In this document: piece by piece, positions 12,718 to 23,713 of the stretch
Layout of the letters: each line of letters starts with the position of its first letter
Position numbering within the stretch: the stretch's first letter is position 1
Assembly (NCBI GenBank): GCA_030867875.1
Contig: JAOWCC010000286.1
Span: 1,798,001-1,862,000, forward strand
DNA length: 64,000 nt
Reading direction: 5' to 3'
Origin: Actinernus sp. WN-2022
Taxonomy: Eukaryota; Cnidaria; Anthozoa; Actiniaria; Actinernidae
Translations under genes and position numbers: made by a program
The notes under the pieces: generated by a model
Seen by the model: only the letters and a program-made list of their open reading frames with translations
What the model was told of the DNA's origin: nothing
Database searches by the model: none

Positions 12718-12840
12718 AGGACCAAACATCGTTATAGAGGGACCATTAGAGATAACAGGACCAAACATAGTTATAGAGGGGCCATTAGAGATAACAGGAC
12801 CAAACATAGTTATAGAGGGGCCATTAGAGATACAAATGTA
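12718..12840. repeat. 39-bp tandem repeat, 3 copies
   Basis: ACCAAACAT begins at 12721, 12760 and 12799, an exact 39-bp period. Units share TTATAGAGG and CATTAGAGATA and are nearly identical. Confidence 0.9.
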
Positions 12841-12853
12841 GCATGACCATACA

Positions 12854-13133
12854 TACCGTAAAACTCTATTAAGCCCTCCGGGGCCTTATTTATTTTTTGA
12901 CTTAATAGAGAGGGGATCAGGCTTGTTTAAAAAAAGAAAACTGAAACAAAGTTCTCTGTTCTTTGATCGGTACACACATACCTGGTACATGTACATGTTC
13001 AAGTTCAAGTAAAACGATAAAATCATATATGTTCGAGTTCGAGGAGGAGGTTTGAAAGAGAGGGGGGTGGCTTATTTAAAAATTAAAGTGTTAAATCAGA
13101 GAGGGGGGTTAATTATAATAGAGCTTTTACGGT
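12854..13133. mobile_element. MITE with TACCGTAAAA termini
   Basis: The left end reads TACCGTAAAACTCTATTA and the right end, read inward, TACCGTAAAAGCTCTATTA. The ~280-bp interior has no coding capacity. It is G-rich near 13050-13110, with AGAGAGGGGGGT repeated. No clear target duplication was found. Confidence 0.75.
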
Positions 13134-13740
13134 AGTTATTGAGGGGCCATTTTATAATATTGTGTGCTAATTACATTGTATTTTCTGTTTAAAATCTGGG
13201 CCATGAGGCCAAATAAAAACATTCTTGTTTAGCGTCCCCGCTCAACCTGAGAAATGTCCCGACCTCTAATTTGTTTTTATTTTTCATAAAAAACTTTAGT
13301 TTTCATGCGCCGAACGCAATTGAAGCAAAACATAATTAGGCGCCTTCTTTTGATCTAATTAGATTCGGCGCAGGAAAAGCTCGACGTTTGAATCGGGCAT
13401 AAGAGAGATATTTCATGCAGAGTAAACGCACCATGGTTGTTGTGTTTTGCTGAGACTTGCTCCAAGTCGAACTCGCTGAGTCGCTGGGTAAGCGATTACT
13501 GGGTCAAACATCGAGCGCGAGAATCGAAGCGAGAGGCGAGTTCGACTTGTTTCACTTGCAGGAAATTGAATCGGGGGATTATGTTGTGGCGCGAAAACAC
13601 GTTTCAGGGGCGGAGCTTCAAGGGCACCCATGTAGGTATATATCTTCCGGGCTATCGATGATTTCGATTCCAAGAACGATGTTCTTTGACGCAGTTGACC
13701 AAATAGAACCTCGCCTGTTTTCTTTCGCTGATCGCTGAAG
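13134..13740. other. Unassigned, with an open plus-strand frame
   Basis: An open plus-strand frame spans 13457-13738 (about 93 codons, containing GHPCRYISSG and a stop after SFADR). It has no recognised domain and overlaps an open minus frame, so I cannot tell whether it is an exon. Confidence 0.35.
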
Positions 13741-14317
13741 TTACAGCATGCGGTTGTCTTGGCAAAATTTAGTGAATACGTAACAGAATCCAGCGAGAAC
13801 CATCAGAGCATTGACACTTAATGCGTACGGTTGACAACAAGTCGAAAGCCTTCGTTTCACCTCTAGATTATCAGGCACGGCCGCTTTTATTCTCTTGAGA
13901 ATTTCTAATTCCTCCCCTTTAGGCTCGTTTTCCCAGAGAAACCACAACTCTACAATACTACGGCCATACGCATCAGTAGGGATTCTAGGTTCGTTTTCGG
14001 GTTCCTCATACATCAATGAAGCAGTTCCTTGTAATACAAACTTCCTGATATAGAAATGCAGAGCGAGTAACTGATATATGACCAGGGAACCGTGTAACCA
14101 CTACTCCATCTTGTCCCCTGAGATACGTACTAGTGTAGGTCTCGGGCGCGTCAACGCATGCCAAGCGAAGATAGCTGGCGTCTTTGGAATCAACCGGAAT
14201 AATTGAGTTTACATCGATGTAGTTCAGTGTTGGTAGTATACAGCATTTAGAGGAACTAGCTGAAATGCCTTTGTAAGGTACTCCTTCGAGAAACGCCCTG
14301 TGAATATTAGCTAACAC
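13741..14317 (-). CDS. Unrecognised two-exon minus-strand gene
   Basis: Two minus-strand reading frames can be joined by splicing. The upstream one (14317 to about 14130) encodes a segment with ASYLRLACVDAPETYTS and reaches a possible donor GTACGTATCT. The downstream one begins after a good acceptor TTTCTATATCAG near 14045, reads KFVLQGTASLMYEEPENEP, continues through IVELWFLWENEPKGEELEIL, and stops at 13741 after a Cys-containing hydrophobic end. The join keeps the frame open and gives an intron of under 100 bases. I do not recognise the family. It may belong to the same source as the SET-like frame 1.5 kb away, but nothing shows this. Confidence 0.45.
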
Positions 14318-14329
14318 GGAAATATTTTT

Positions 14330-14785
14330 CAGTTATAATGTCAAAAATACCGTCACACGCAGAACTCAGCTTTGCGTCGAGGAGATGATATATAGGTTCG
14401 TTTACGAACTTCAGTAACGGGAACTTGTTGACAACAAAAAATTCCGCTATTTGTTCTTTCAGAGTTGATCTTGATGCACCGATGCTAAAGTCACTCCAAA
14501 ATTAATTTTGTAACGAATTTTGATGTCTTCTTATCATGCTCCGTTCTTTCAACTTGAACACTATTGTATAACTGAACAGCTTGAGCGAGGACACCGCAAA
14601 CTTCATACTAGTTCAGTTTTGTGGAATGGATAACTAACGGTACTTGTGTATCTAAATTAGTCGTGCTTGTTAGGAGGGTGTTGGTGTCGTGTAAGAATGA
14701 TGGTTTCAATGGCGCTTCATTATATTGAAGTGAGGCGTTCGGGTCAATACCGCTGAAACTGCTATTCGTAGACTCAACTACAATA
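14330..14785. other. No gene seen
   Basis: Unique-looking sequence between the unrecognised minus gene and the first small MITE. No exon supported. Confidence 0.4.
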
Positions 14786-14788
14786 TCT

Positions 14789-14940
14789 CCTATTGGCTAT
14801 TTTGACGATGTTGCGCGCACAGCTAGAACAATGGCTATCTGTTTTAAATAACAAAAGGCTGTTGAACCAGAACGAGTCTTAGCAGCTCGCATCTATTGTT
14901 CTACTGATGCGTGCGCAACATCGTCAAAATGGCCTATAGC
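14789..14940. mobile_element. Small MITE, copy 1 (about 150 bp)
   Basis: Inverted ends read GGCTATTTTGACGATGTTGC and, read from the other side, GGCCATTTTGACGATGTTGC. Inner inverted blocks GCTAGAACAATG and CTATTGTTCTA also pair. A second copy of the family is split between about 15392-15449 and 16489-16566. Confidence 0.8.
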
Positions 14941-15458
14941 AGTTCTCAGCTTGGCCACAAACTATAATGTGAAATTTTAAAATGTTAATATCCAAAAAGA
15001 GCCCGTAAATTAGACATCCGTTGTTGCGTTGTTCTGATAAATTGATATCGTATTTTTAAAAGACAGATAGTAAACACATGAATAGCTAACCTAAGTTAGA
15101 AATATTTAAAATATTTTTGAAGAAGCTTCGTGTAGTTACTGATCTACACCTATTTCTACGTGCGCATAGTAATAAACTGAAAAAAGCACACTTCAGCTGT
15201 TGACCTTGAGTTCTGGGTTAAAAGTATTTCCTCGATTGATAAATCTCTTCAACAAATGAAATGTGCTTACATCTTTAATCAGTTATGCAATCCTTTCTTG
15301 GTATACCGTGGATTTGTCTGTTCTGTAGAACTCCAGATATACCTCTAAAAAGTATGGCATTACTGTTTTCTACCAGCTATCCCGGAATAAATCACTTTGA
15401 CGATTTTGCGCACGCAACTAGAACAATGCACATAAAATCTGAATAACAAAGAGACTGG

Positions 15459-16488
15459 CAAGCCTGCTATGCAGACGTATTTTTTCACTCTCATAAATTC
15501 GAAGAAAAAAGTAACGTCTGCTTACCCGAGCGCTTAATTAGTTTCCAATATGCAAGAATGAGGTCAGCAAGTTTTATTTTTCTGCCCAATCGAAGCCATT
15601 GTTACAATTTTAGTGAATTGGTGCGCCAGTGAACACTCTCCTATGATTGGTCAATGGCAAATGTATTGTATGAATTACGTTTAAATGTAACATTACGTCA
15701 CTTTCCAGGATATGGAAGGTGAAATCTGATTGGTCCATAACACAATGAGGTGTGCATATTGGAAACTAATTAAATTAAGGAAAGTTGAAATTTCGTATCA
15801 CATCATTTAAATGTTCAATGTTCTTTTGGTCACAGTCGTCTAATGACTCTGGACACACTCGATGTACTCAGCTGTGTATTGTCGTTTCCAGTAGGAGTTG
15901 TCGAATAATACCTAACCAAAATCTCACTTTTCGCTGGAATAACTTTGGTGGATTTTAACCATAGTTCCGTTCTGTCGCGCACTGCGAATTCCGCGTTAAC
16001 CCTTTTCTTGATAATCTGGTTGAATTTGGTAGGTCTCAGGCAAAAAGGAAATGTCCCATCGTTAGCAAAGGTTCCTAACGCTAACGGACACTCTGACCCA
16101 TCTACATCTACTTCCTTTCCAAAACATTTGAACGTGAATAGGTAGTCACCCCAGTTATCTGCTGTGCTTTTTCTCATCGGTGCGAGTGGCGCATAGGCGC
16201 ATATCCAGGTTGAGGGCGGTATCTCCTTTATTGTGAAAAGGCCACATCCCGTGTCGACATTTCCCAACCCAACTACCGTACTTTTACGAACTTGTAGGAA
16301 TGCTTCTCCAGTTTTGAGTGTTTTGTAGTTTCTCGCTGTAGAGTTCGTTACGATACTTATAGAAATCTGATTGGTTCATAACACAATGAGGTGTGCATAT
16401 TGGAAACTAATTAAGCGCTCGGGTAAGCAGACGTTACTTTTTTCTTCGAATTTATGAGAGTGAAAAAAATACGTCTGCATAGCAGGCT
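15459..16488. mobile_element. Mutator-like non-autonomous element holding a SET-like frame
   Basis: Inverted terminal repeats of about 90 bp run inward from AGCCTGCTATGCAG on the left and match the complement of the right end. Both include the blocks CTCATAAATTCGAAG and CCCGAGCGCTTAATTAG. The element is flanked by exact 9-bp repeats AGAGACTGG at 15450-15458 and 16489-16497. Nine-base duplications with long inverted repeats are the hallmark of Mutator-like elements. Inside, a 53-bp block (15721-15773) is repeated in the same orientation at 16362-16414 with one mismatch, bracketing the SET-like frame. Confidence 0.75.
15830..16355 (-). CDS. SET-domain-like protein fragment
   Basis: The minus-strand frame is open from about 16355, just inside the right-hand 53-bp duplication, to a stop at 15830. 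Upstream of any ATG it already reads LKTGEAFLQVRKS, so the true start lies elsewhere or was lost. The core runs TGCGLFTIKEIPPSTWICAY, a SET N-terminal pattern, then DGSECPLALGTFANDG (in the place of the usual NHxC motif) and ends with KSEILVRYY, resembling the final catalytic-Tyr motif of SET methyltransferases. No pre-SET or post-SET cysteines are visible. I infer a SET-like fold. Activity is doubtful because the NHS motif is altered and the N-terminus is missing. Confidence 0.6.
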
Positions 16489-16574
16489 AGAGACTGGCCG
16501 GCCACAACCTATTTGGCGGGCCACATCTATTGTTTTCTGATGCGTGCGAAACATCGTCAAAGTGGGCTATTGCT

Positions 16575-17690
16575 CGTTTTCATGTGACGTCTTCGCCGCC
16601 ATCTTGGTTGACGTTAACAAAAGATTCCTCGTTCGATCAACCATGAAACTAAAATGTTTCTTTGTTTGATTCAACCAACATGGCTGCCACATCTTTGTTA
16701 TTTGAATCTCTGGGATTGATTGCAAACCAGCAATAATAATAGCATCAACGAGTGTTATAAAAACTTATAATTTGTTTCAAATTTTTTTTCCCAAACGGTA
16801 TTAGGCCAGGTTTCCAAATTTTTCTTCTGAACAAATTTATCTCGAGAGAAAATGAACAAATTTCCTAGAATAAAACCATCGAATCATCCGGAGAGATGTC
16901 AATGTATCTTAATAAGAGCGACGAAATTAGCCGATCTTTGCTTTATGGTCGAGGGTTAATCCTAATATTTGTTGTGAATTCCGACATTTGCACGAGTGTT
17001 TCCTTAAAATATACTGGGGAGGGGAGGGGTCGAGCATTTGGATATACAGACAGACAGCTATTCTTTACTGGCACTTTGTTAAAAGACTTTTACATGTGTG
17101 TCCAATAATAAGAGTAGGCTGAATAAAAACGAAAAGCAAGGCATCTGAGGCAGCGCCTTTTTTCTCTTTTGGAAGCAATCATAAATATATTTCGAAATAG
17201 TTTTCATTAATTTTCTTGGTGGATTTATTAGTAGCCTAAATTGCTTGTCAGCAGTTAGGTGTTGAAATTGGAGGTTGTTCTGTTCTCTTAGATCTTTAGT
17301 CGATTGCCCTTTTAGGTCTGTGTAAAATCTACAATTAGTGAGAACATTTTATTCATCTTTGCTATGGTACAAAAAGGCCGTACATGTCTCCTCTTTTCAA
17401 TCATTAAATTAAATTTAGATTATGAAACAAAGGTATAATATCTAACCCCCCCCCCCCCCCCCCCCCCTCCCCCTAACAAACGTAATACAGGGCGCGGCAC
17501 TGTGGTGAAACCTTGACGTTCACATTATCGGGGGGCTCAGCAATGGTATTTCTAGCATTTAAGGGCATAACAGTTCCACCATGGTTTTGCGCGAATTTGG
17601 AATTTGTTTGGGGTTTTTGACCCACCACCTTCATGGTCCGCCCATATATAAGAATCTGTCCCTGATTACAAAAGAAACCTTACCTTATTC
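16575..17690. other. Dispersed repeat and a C-run, no gene
   Basis: The segment 16575-16770 is related to 32725-32870 (shared CCAACATGG, then TTGAATCTCTGGG and GCAAACCA), so it belongs to a dispersed repeat. A run of about 24 C lies at 17444-17467. No exon is supported. Confidence 0.55.
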
Positions 17691-17691
17691 T

Positions 17692-18251
17692 GTTCGTCGT
17701 TTCTGGAGTGACTTCCAGTACTAACAGCTTTCACTATACCCTCGACGTCTTGGGCGGAAAAATCTATAACACTAGAACGGCTTGGTCCAGTATTAAAGTG
17801 GCATTGAGCCAAATAGCTTAAAAAGGTTTCATCCAACTGTGATTGGCTTTCTTTATCCGACAAGAGTTCATTCAGATATTTTGCCGTCTTCACTTGTTCC
17901 TTACTCGGTTGAATGTTTTGAGTCTTCAATTTTTTGGCTACACGCCTTCCCCTTGATTTTTTAGAGTCTTCGTTATCAGCTCGTTTCTCTGAAGGGTTGA
18001 CCGGTGTTTCTACTAGATTTTGAGAGATTCTTTCCGCTGGTCCAGAGATGGCTGGGTCCCTTGTAGTTTCTGGATTATTGGTATCAGTTGCTGAAATTCA
18101 ACCCGGCAGCCTTTCCAATGTTCTCGATTCTCTTGGTGCAAATAAATATTACTTTCTTGTGACTTTCAGCTTGGATATCCAGTGATCTCAATTCTCGAAT
18201 AGAAAAGTAAAGCTCTACAATTAGTTCCTTCGGAATGCTAACCGATTCCAT
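17692..18251 (-). CDS. Small unrecognised gene, N-terminal part
   Basis: An ATG at 18251 on the minus strand opens a frame reading MESVSIPKELIVELYFSIRE. It stays open to about 18090, where a frame change is needed. The next segment (18090-17692) begins at AACTGATACC just after AATTTCAG and is open to a strong donor AAG|GTAAGG at 17691. It encodes a Pro- and Asn-rich linker, a basic SKKSRGRRVAKKLK segment, then QVKTAKYLNELLSDKESQSQLDETFLSYLAQCHF, probably helical. The two pieces join either through a very short intron or across a one-base frameshift. The family is unknown to me. The basic stretch looks like a nuclear localisation signal. Further exons would lie below 17690 and are not found. 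Confidence 0.5.
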
Positions 18252-18707
18252 TTTTGAGCTCGAGCTGAATGAAATTCACATACCGTTAGGTTGTAAAGAT
18301 TGTAAAACAAAGTCGAGATTCGCTACGGAGTTTGAGGTCTAGAGAGAATTTAAAAACGGTTTAGAAGAACAACATGAAACAGAATTAACTCCCAATCATA
18401 AAGCAAAGTCGAAATGGCTACATAATTTGAGATCTAGAGAGAACTTAAAACGGTTTAGAAAAAACCTTGAAAGAGAATTAAACCCCGATCATATATACAA
18501 CGGAACGACTCGACAACAACGGCGAATTCGCAAGTTGCACGCCAACATCTTTACACTGCCGCGACTGCCATCCCAATCAGAGACTTCGTACAGATTTTCC
18601 GTAGAAATACGGTTCTTAGAAGAACGGCAGAAATTATGCATTGTTAAATTCACTGAAACTCTACGCACTTTTTGCGGTATTCTGCCGATCTATACATTCA
18701 GTAGTCT

Positions 18708-18793
18708 CCTTCGCAGCCGTTATGGACTCTGTCACGTAAAGCTCAGAGCGTTACGTGACAGAGTCCAAAACGGCTGCGAAGGAGACTATACAT
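18708..18793. mobile_element. Foldback mini-element with 9-bp target duplication
   Basis: An almost perfect hairpin of about 85 bp starts TAGTCTCCTTCGCAGCCGTT and ends with its complement, around an 11-base loop. It is flanked on both sides by TACATTCAG. The ends and the 9-bp duplication suggest mobilisation by a Mutator-like transposase. A cousin with TAGCCTCC and GCAGCCGTT lies at 62153-62222. The 150-codon plus frame across this site is an accident of the palindrome. Confidence 0.85.
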
Positions 18794-19327
18794 TCAGGCG
18801 ACCAAGACAATCTCACGTGGAACAGTCAAATATTTACATTGTACTTCGCTCTGATTGGTTACTTTTTGACAGCTGTTAATTCACTGATGCGTGAAGACGT
18901 CATGCAATCTTCCCAATTCAGCGAGACGACGGTCTTTTTACTGGATCCAGGTTATTTTCTAGAGTGAACCCATGGGTGAAATTAGTTAGCAGTTGATACA
19001 CACCATGTTTATCGAAAAAAAAATGTGTTCTACTTCTGGGGACATTTTTTACACAACTCGTGGGAACTTCCGGTTTACTTGCGAGGACCTTAAATTCGGG
19101 GTTGTGGTACGACTTGTGAGGACATTACCCAAAGGTAATTATTATCCCTACTAACATCTCTTTCATTGCAGTTTTAGCCTCTTAAACATTCATTCTAAAT
19201 ACTTTTAAGGACAAACTCCTCAAATATTGGAAGGACATATAAAATTGTTTGAGTCTCTCTCTCTCTAGCTCTCTAGGCGTCGTTCGAGAAACGTCACGGC
19301 AACTCGAGAGCCTGGTCATAACGAGCC

Positions 19328-19800
19328 TCAGCGAACCGGATGTTCAAAAATACTCGAGGTACAGTTGCTATGGAGTGACGTAATAGGCCTGCTGAATTGC
19401 TTTCGTCGTATTTTATATGCGGTTTTATTATAACAGCGCTTGGTAATTCCTTTATCGGTTTGCGTACACACTCGCCTGTGGTGCGAGGATGCCTGTTTAG
19501 TTTTAGAGGCTGGACTTAATGAACCACATTTTGACATCATCCCGTTGCATCCGGTTGGAATTTTCTTACAAAGATCCGCTAATCCATCTGTAGTTTGTAG
19601 TTCTAAGAACTGATATGTTCTCAATTCGAATATCTGCGGTATTCCTGTTGAAAAATTAATGTCAAGGAGCTCTTTAGTAGCTAATTTTCCTGAGGAGTTC
19701 GCCAAAGTCCAGTTATCTGATCTTGAAAATGGCGGGCTTTCTGATCGACGAGTCTTAGCATTGCCTCTACGTTTGGTGTTGTTGCCGCCATATTGCTACA
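19328..19800 (-). CDS. Possible frameshifted small gene
   Basis: An ATG near 19795 on the minus strand reads MAATTPNVEAMLRLVDQKAR through QDQITGL and soon stops. A different frame from about 19705 stays open for 125 codons to 19328. If joined by a frameshift, the two would give about 155 residues with a basic, Cys-containing C-terminus. I see no domain. The long second frame could also be chance. Confidence 0.3.
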
Positions 19801-20039
19801 GAAATTGAACTCAAACCCAAGATAATACAGCTGGTTGGTAGATGACATGCGTAAATGCACTAAAACCTGGTGGCGATCGACTCGAAACACCAACTGCATC
19901 GGCTACGTCAACAACCGTCCCTGAGGTACGTCATTTAATAATCTATAGTAATTATATAGATCAACAAGAAGAGGAGAACAGAGAACTCAAAGTTGCTCTC
20001 GAAGTTGCCATGCACCAAGTATCATGCCTTTGAGATGAA

Positions 20040-20678
20040 ATTGAGAATGTTCACAAGCGATCTCGTGAGGACAGCGATGATAAGGGGTAGGCGAATACTT
20101 CAATATTTTTATTGAGATGAATTAAATTGGTTCTCTTGAATTCAGATTTATTTTTACCATCCCGACCCCAGGATTTTTTTCATGCCGACAAAAGATATTT
20201 TTAAAACACCATTTGGACTTTACAGAAATACACTCAACCTGTGGAATCCTCCCTTATTCCTTCCTTCCCCCGTTCTTGCCTATCAGTCCCTGGGGTAGGG
20301 CTCCGAATCTAATCTCCAGTGTTCTTTCTGGTTTGCTCCACTGACCTAGGTTGTGGACACTTACACCTTACATGATTGAAGGTGATTTTTGTGTCATTGA
20401 TGCGACTGATTATGCTTGTTTTTATTTATTTATTTAGAGGAATACTAACACCCCAATCCTTCTCAACAAAAATCAAGTATAAGGCTGTTTGAAAAGTAAT
20501 GAGAAATGCAATATACATCAAGCCTTTTCCAGACAGTGGTCCTGAAGGTTATCAAGTCAACCGTTCTGCTGCAGTTGCTTGGGCAGCGAGGGAGACCAAG
20601 CTGCATCAGCCTGATAGACATATGCCAACTCTAGAAGTCCATCTAAAACTTGATTTGTTGACGAATTTGATTGAAACT
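20040..20678. other. No firm gene
   Basis: An open plus frame at 20499-20804 (containing SGPEGYQVNRSAAVAWAARE) runs into the tandem array that follows. It has no recognised domain or clear splice sites. Confidence 0.35.
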
Positions 20679-21520
20679 AGGTCTGTGTTCTATATCCTTT
20701 CTGGTTCACCCAGGTTGAAGTCCTGGCATCAACATATGCCTGAGCGCTTCTGGGATATGGAACATAACTTTCTATTATTTTTGAAATGTGCGATGAAAAA
20801 CTAGGCCTGTGTTCTATATCCTTTCTGGTTCACCCAGGTTGGAGTCCTGGCATCACCGTATGCCTGAGCGCTTCTGGGATATGGAACATAACTTTCTATT
20901 ATTTTTGAAATGTGCAATGTAAAACTAGGTCTGTGTTCTATATCCTTTCTGGTTCACCCAGGTTGAAGTCCTGGCATCACCGTATGCCTGAGCGCTTCTG
21001 GGATATGAAACACAACTTTCTATTATTTTTGAAATGTGCGATGAAAAACTAGGTCTGTGTTCTATATCCTTTCTGGTTCACCCAGGTTGGAGTCCTGGCA
21101 TCACCGTATGCCTGAGCGCTTCTGGGATATGGAACACAACTTTCTATTATTTTTGAAATGTGCGATGAAAAACTAGGCCTGTGTTATATATCCTTTTTCT
21201 GGTTCACCCAGGTTGAAGTCCTGGCATCACCGTATGCCTGAGCGCTTCTCGGATATGGAACATAACTTTCTATTATTTTTGAAATGTGCGATGAAAAACT
21301 AGGCCTGTGTTCTATATCCTTTTTCTGGTTCACCCAGGTTGTAGTCCTGGCATCACCGTATGCCTGAGCGCTTCTGGGATATGGAACGCAACTTTCTATT
21401 ATTTTTGAAATGTGCGATGAAAAACTAGGCCTGTGTTCTATATCCTTTCTGGTTCACCCATGTTGGAGTCCTGGCATCACCGTATGCCTGAGCGCTTCTG
21501 GGATACGGAACACAACTTTA
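20679..21520. repeat. 124-126-bp tandem array, 7 copies
   Basis: Units begin with AGG(T/C)CTGTGTT at 20679, 20803, 20927, 21051, 21175, 21301 and 21427. The first four steps are exactly 124 bp and the last two 126 bp, because TT was inserted in TATATCCTTTTTCTGG. Units differ by only a few substitutions. The final unit breaks off after CACAACTTTA. Confidence 0.95.
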
Positions 21521-22162
21521 TACCTAGTGAGGCAGGCTACCTAAAATAAGACTTGAAATCCCGAGTTAGATTTTACAACAGAATTGAGATTTTTTTTCAG
21601 CGTTGCAAGGAGCTAAATGTCTAACTTTTTTGCACCAAATATTCTAAAAATATTACGAATTAGAATATTTCCGCACTGCAATGATCACGAGTTGTTTAAA
21701 ACCGTGGCCGAAGGGAGAGAATCATCGTTGCTCACCCAGTCAATCTCAAGCCAGTTTGGCTGCTCAACTGAAGTTCAATGAACAAAGCTATCTTCGTATT
21801 CCTTTAAGAATAGGATGTCTGGAGTGACGATTGAAATCTTAGTTAAAACGCACCCAACACTTAAGGATTATGACACATAGGCGTGAAGCCCGACACATTC
21901 GGTAGATCACCAGCAAGACTGGAATGCTAGGTTGTTACGGCTGGGGATCAAGGTTATTCAAGGTGACTCGGTATAACATCCCCGGGTAGGCCGTTTCAAC
22001 AGGGTTGGACTGACATCCCATAAACCAGTCGATAATATTGTAGTAGATTTATTGGAATGACGTAAAGACTGAAAATACAATTACAATAGCCTAAGCTAAG
22101 TACTACAGCGAGTTCGGATCAGACTAACATAATTATGTGGCTCGACAAGATCACACATGGGA

Positions 22163-22860
22163 TTACACAATAGAGTCTCTATGAAATACATACTGCAAAA
22201 TCACACTAATATACGGCGGTATTAATAACTCGTACGGTACAATAAGCGAATGAGCAATTCCGTTCATGTCACAAACCTCAACGCAATTAGAAACGGATGA
22301 TCCGTCCTCCTTAATGTCTTGATCCGGTGGCTTAGTCTTTCGTCTAAACGAGTCATCGTGTAGACGAGAAGGGTGAGCCCTTTTACAAATACTGCAGGTC
22401 TTCTTTCTACGGCAGTCTCGATTCCGGTGTCCATACTTTAAACAGCCCCAGCACAGGGCCTTCGCTCGAGCAAGATCTTTCCGCTCACCCGGGGGCAACT
22501 TCAGGAAGTCCTTGCACTCGTCCAGGTCGTGAGAACGTTTGCACATGGTACAGGATTGCGACCTTTCTTTACCTTCGCTGCTACTGCCTTCACCGCTGGT
22601 TTTCTCTTCACTGGAGCCAGTAGCGTAGCTTCCAGCACTGTGGTTTTTTCTCGCGAAGAATCTACCACTCTGCGTCTTGCGGCTTTCAGCATCTTCTTTT
22701 TTACTTTTTCGTTTTTTAGAGCTCTGGAAGAGATCACAGGATTGCACGCTATTCTCGCCTCATTTTTCAAAAAATTACAAAAAATTCGAAAAGGGCGGGT
22801 ATCCGATGTCTTCGTAGTTGTTGGCGCAGTTGTTGCTGTGGTCTTCACGCTGGTCTCCAA
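22163..22860 (-). pseudogene. Gag zinc knuckles and protease start
   Basis: Two overlapping frames carry the end of gag. The lower one shows a Ser/Lys-rich linker, then CTMCKRSHDLDEC, CWGCLKYGHRNRDC and CSICKRAHPSRLH, a Cys/His knuckle series typical of BEL/Pao. It continues into SNCVEVCDMNGIAHSLIVP, the segment just before the aspartic protease, and then leaves homology near 22195. The protease active site is missing. Confidence 0.85.
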
Positions 22861-23713
22861 CTATCCATTTGTCGACTTCTCGACCCCAGCGGTTGATCAA
22901 GTAATTGGGCAATTTCCTAGCCATCTTCTGATTTTCATCAGGATCATTCAAGACTTTCAGATACCTGATCTCTTTCATGGCGGAGAGCGATTGGTTTAAG
23001 AAGTCGGAAAACTTTCGCAGGCTGATCCCATCGTTCGGTGGAATTTTCGGCCATTCACTGATTCGTCGCCGGTAAGCGTCTGCTACGAGAAACGGATTTC
23101 CGTAGCGGTTTGACAGAACGCTCTTTGCTTCGAGATAGGCTTCCATGCTGTCTAGAGTAACGAATCCGCTTATCGCTTCCTTAGCCTCTCCCGCGGTGTA
23201 CTTGCCAAGGTAGTACAGTCGCTGCGCGGGTTTGTCGGTCTGGCCTTCGACAATCGTTTCAAAGGATTTCAGCCATGTCGGGTATCGAAGTAAATCTCCT
23301 CGAAACGTATCCGGTTCAGGTAGCGGAAGGGAGTCTCGAGAGCGTCTCTCAGATAACAAATCTGCCAACTTAGATAGAGTTCTGTCATTTGCTGATGCGG
23401 ACGAGTCGGTATTGGGAACCTGCTGGTGTGGGGGGACTGGTGCTAGCACTGGATGAGCCAGTGCCGGGTGGCTCGATGTTTCCAAGAAAGGGTTTGGCTG
23501 CGAAACTGCAGGCGTTGATTGCGTGATAAATGACGATATCACCGGATTTTCTGGCAAATGATTGGACAGGAAATAATTTTCGTTTTCCTCTTCGTTACGT
23601 TTTAACTCGCGTACTCTTTCGTTAATCCTTTTCAACACCTCTCTGTGTGTTCTCGTTCTAGAGACTCGAATTTCTCGGTACTTAGCGTCTGTCTTCAAAA
23701 CACCCCAGCGCAT
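22775..23713 (-). pseudogene. BEL/Pao gag (DUF1759-like)
   Basis: The frame encodes a coiled-coil start (REVLKRINERVRELKRNEEE), a Pro-rich linker and the conserved gag core: LPLPEPDTFRGDLLRYPTWL, QRLYYLGKYTAGEAKEAISG and a YGNPFLVADAYRRRI-like block. It ends SNFL and a stop, where the next segment continues in another frame. This is the capsid-related part that would package element RNA. Confidence 0.88.

Larger units (their letters stand above)
15392..16566. mobile_element. Small MITE, copy 2, split by a nested element
   Basis: The left half (CACTTTGACGATTTTGCGC...AGAACAATG) and right half (CTATTGTTTTCTGATGCGTG...CATCGTCAAAGTG) match the two ends of the complete copy at 14.8 kb. Between them lies a Mutator-like element of about 1.03 kb flanked by AGAGACTGG on both sides. 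Confidence 0.8.

Noticed and set aside
15830..16355. SET-like frame as an intact host methyltransferase
   Set aside because: It has no start codon in frame, lacks flanking pre- and post-SET cysteines, and is confined within a mobile element.
18427..18879. 150-codon plus-strand frame
   Set aside because: It spans a foldback mini-element and its target duplications. No domain; the reading is an accident.
22529..22999. 156-codon plus-strand frame inside gag
   Set aside because: Antisense shadow of the BEL/Pao gag region.
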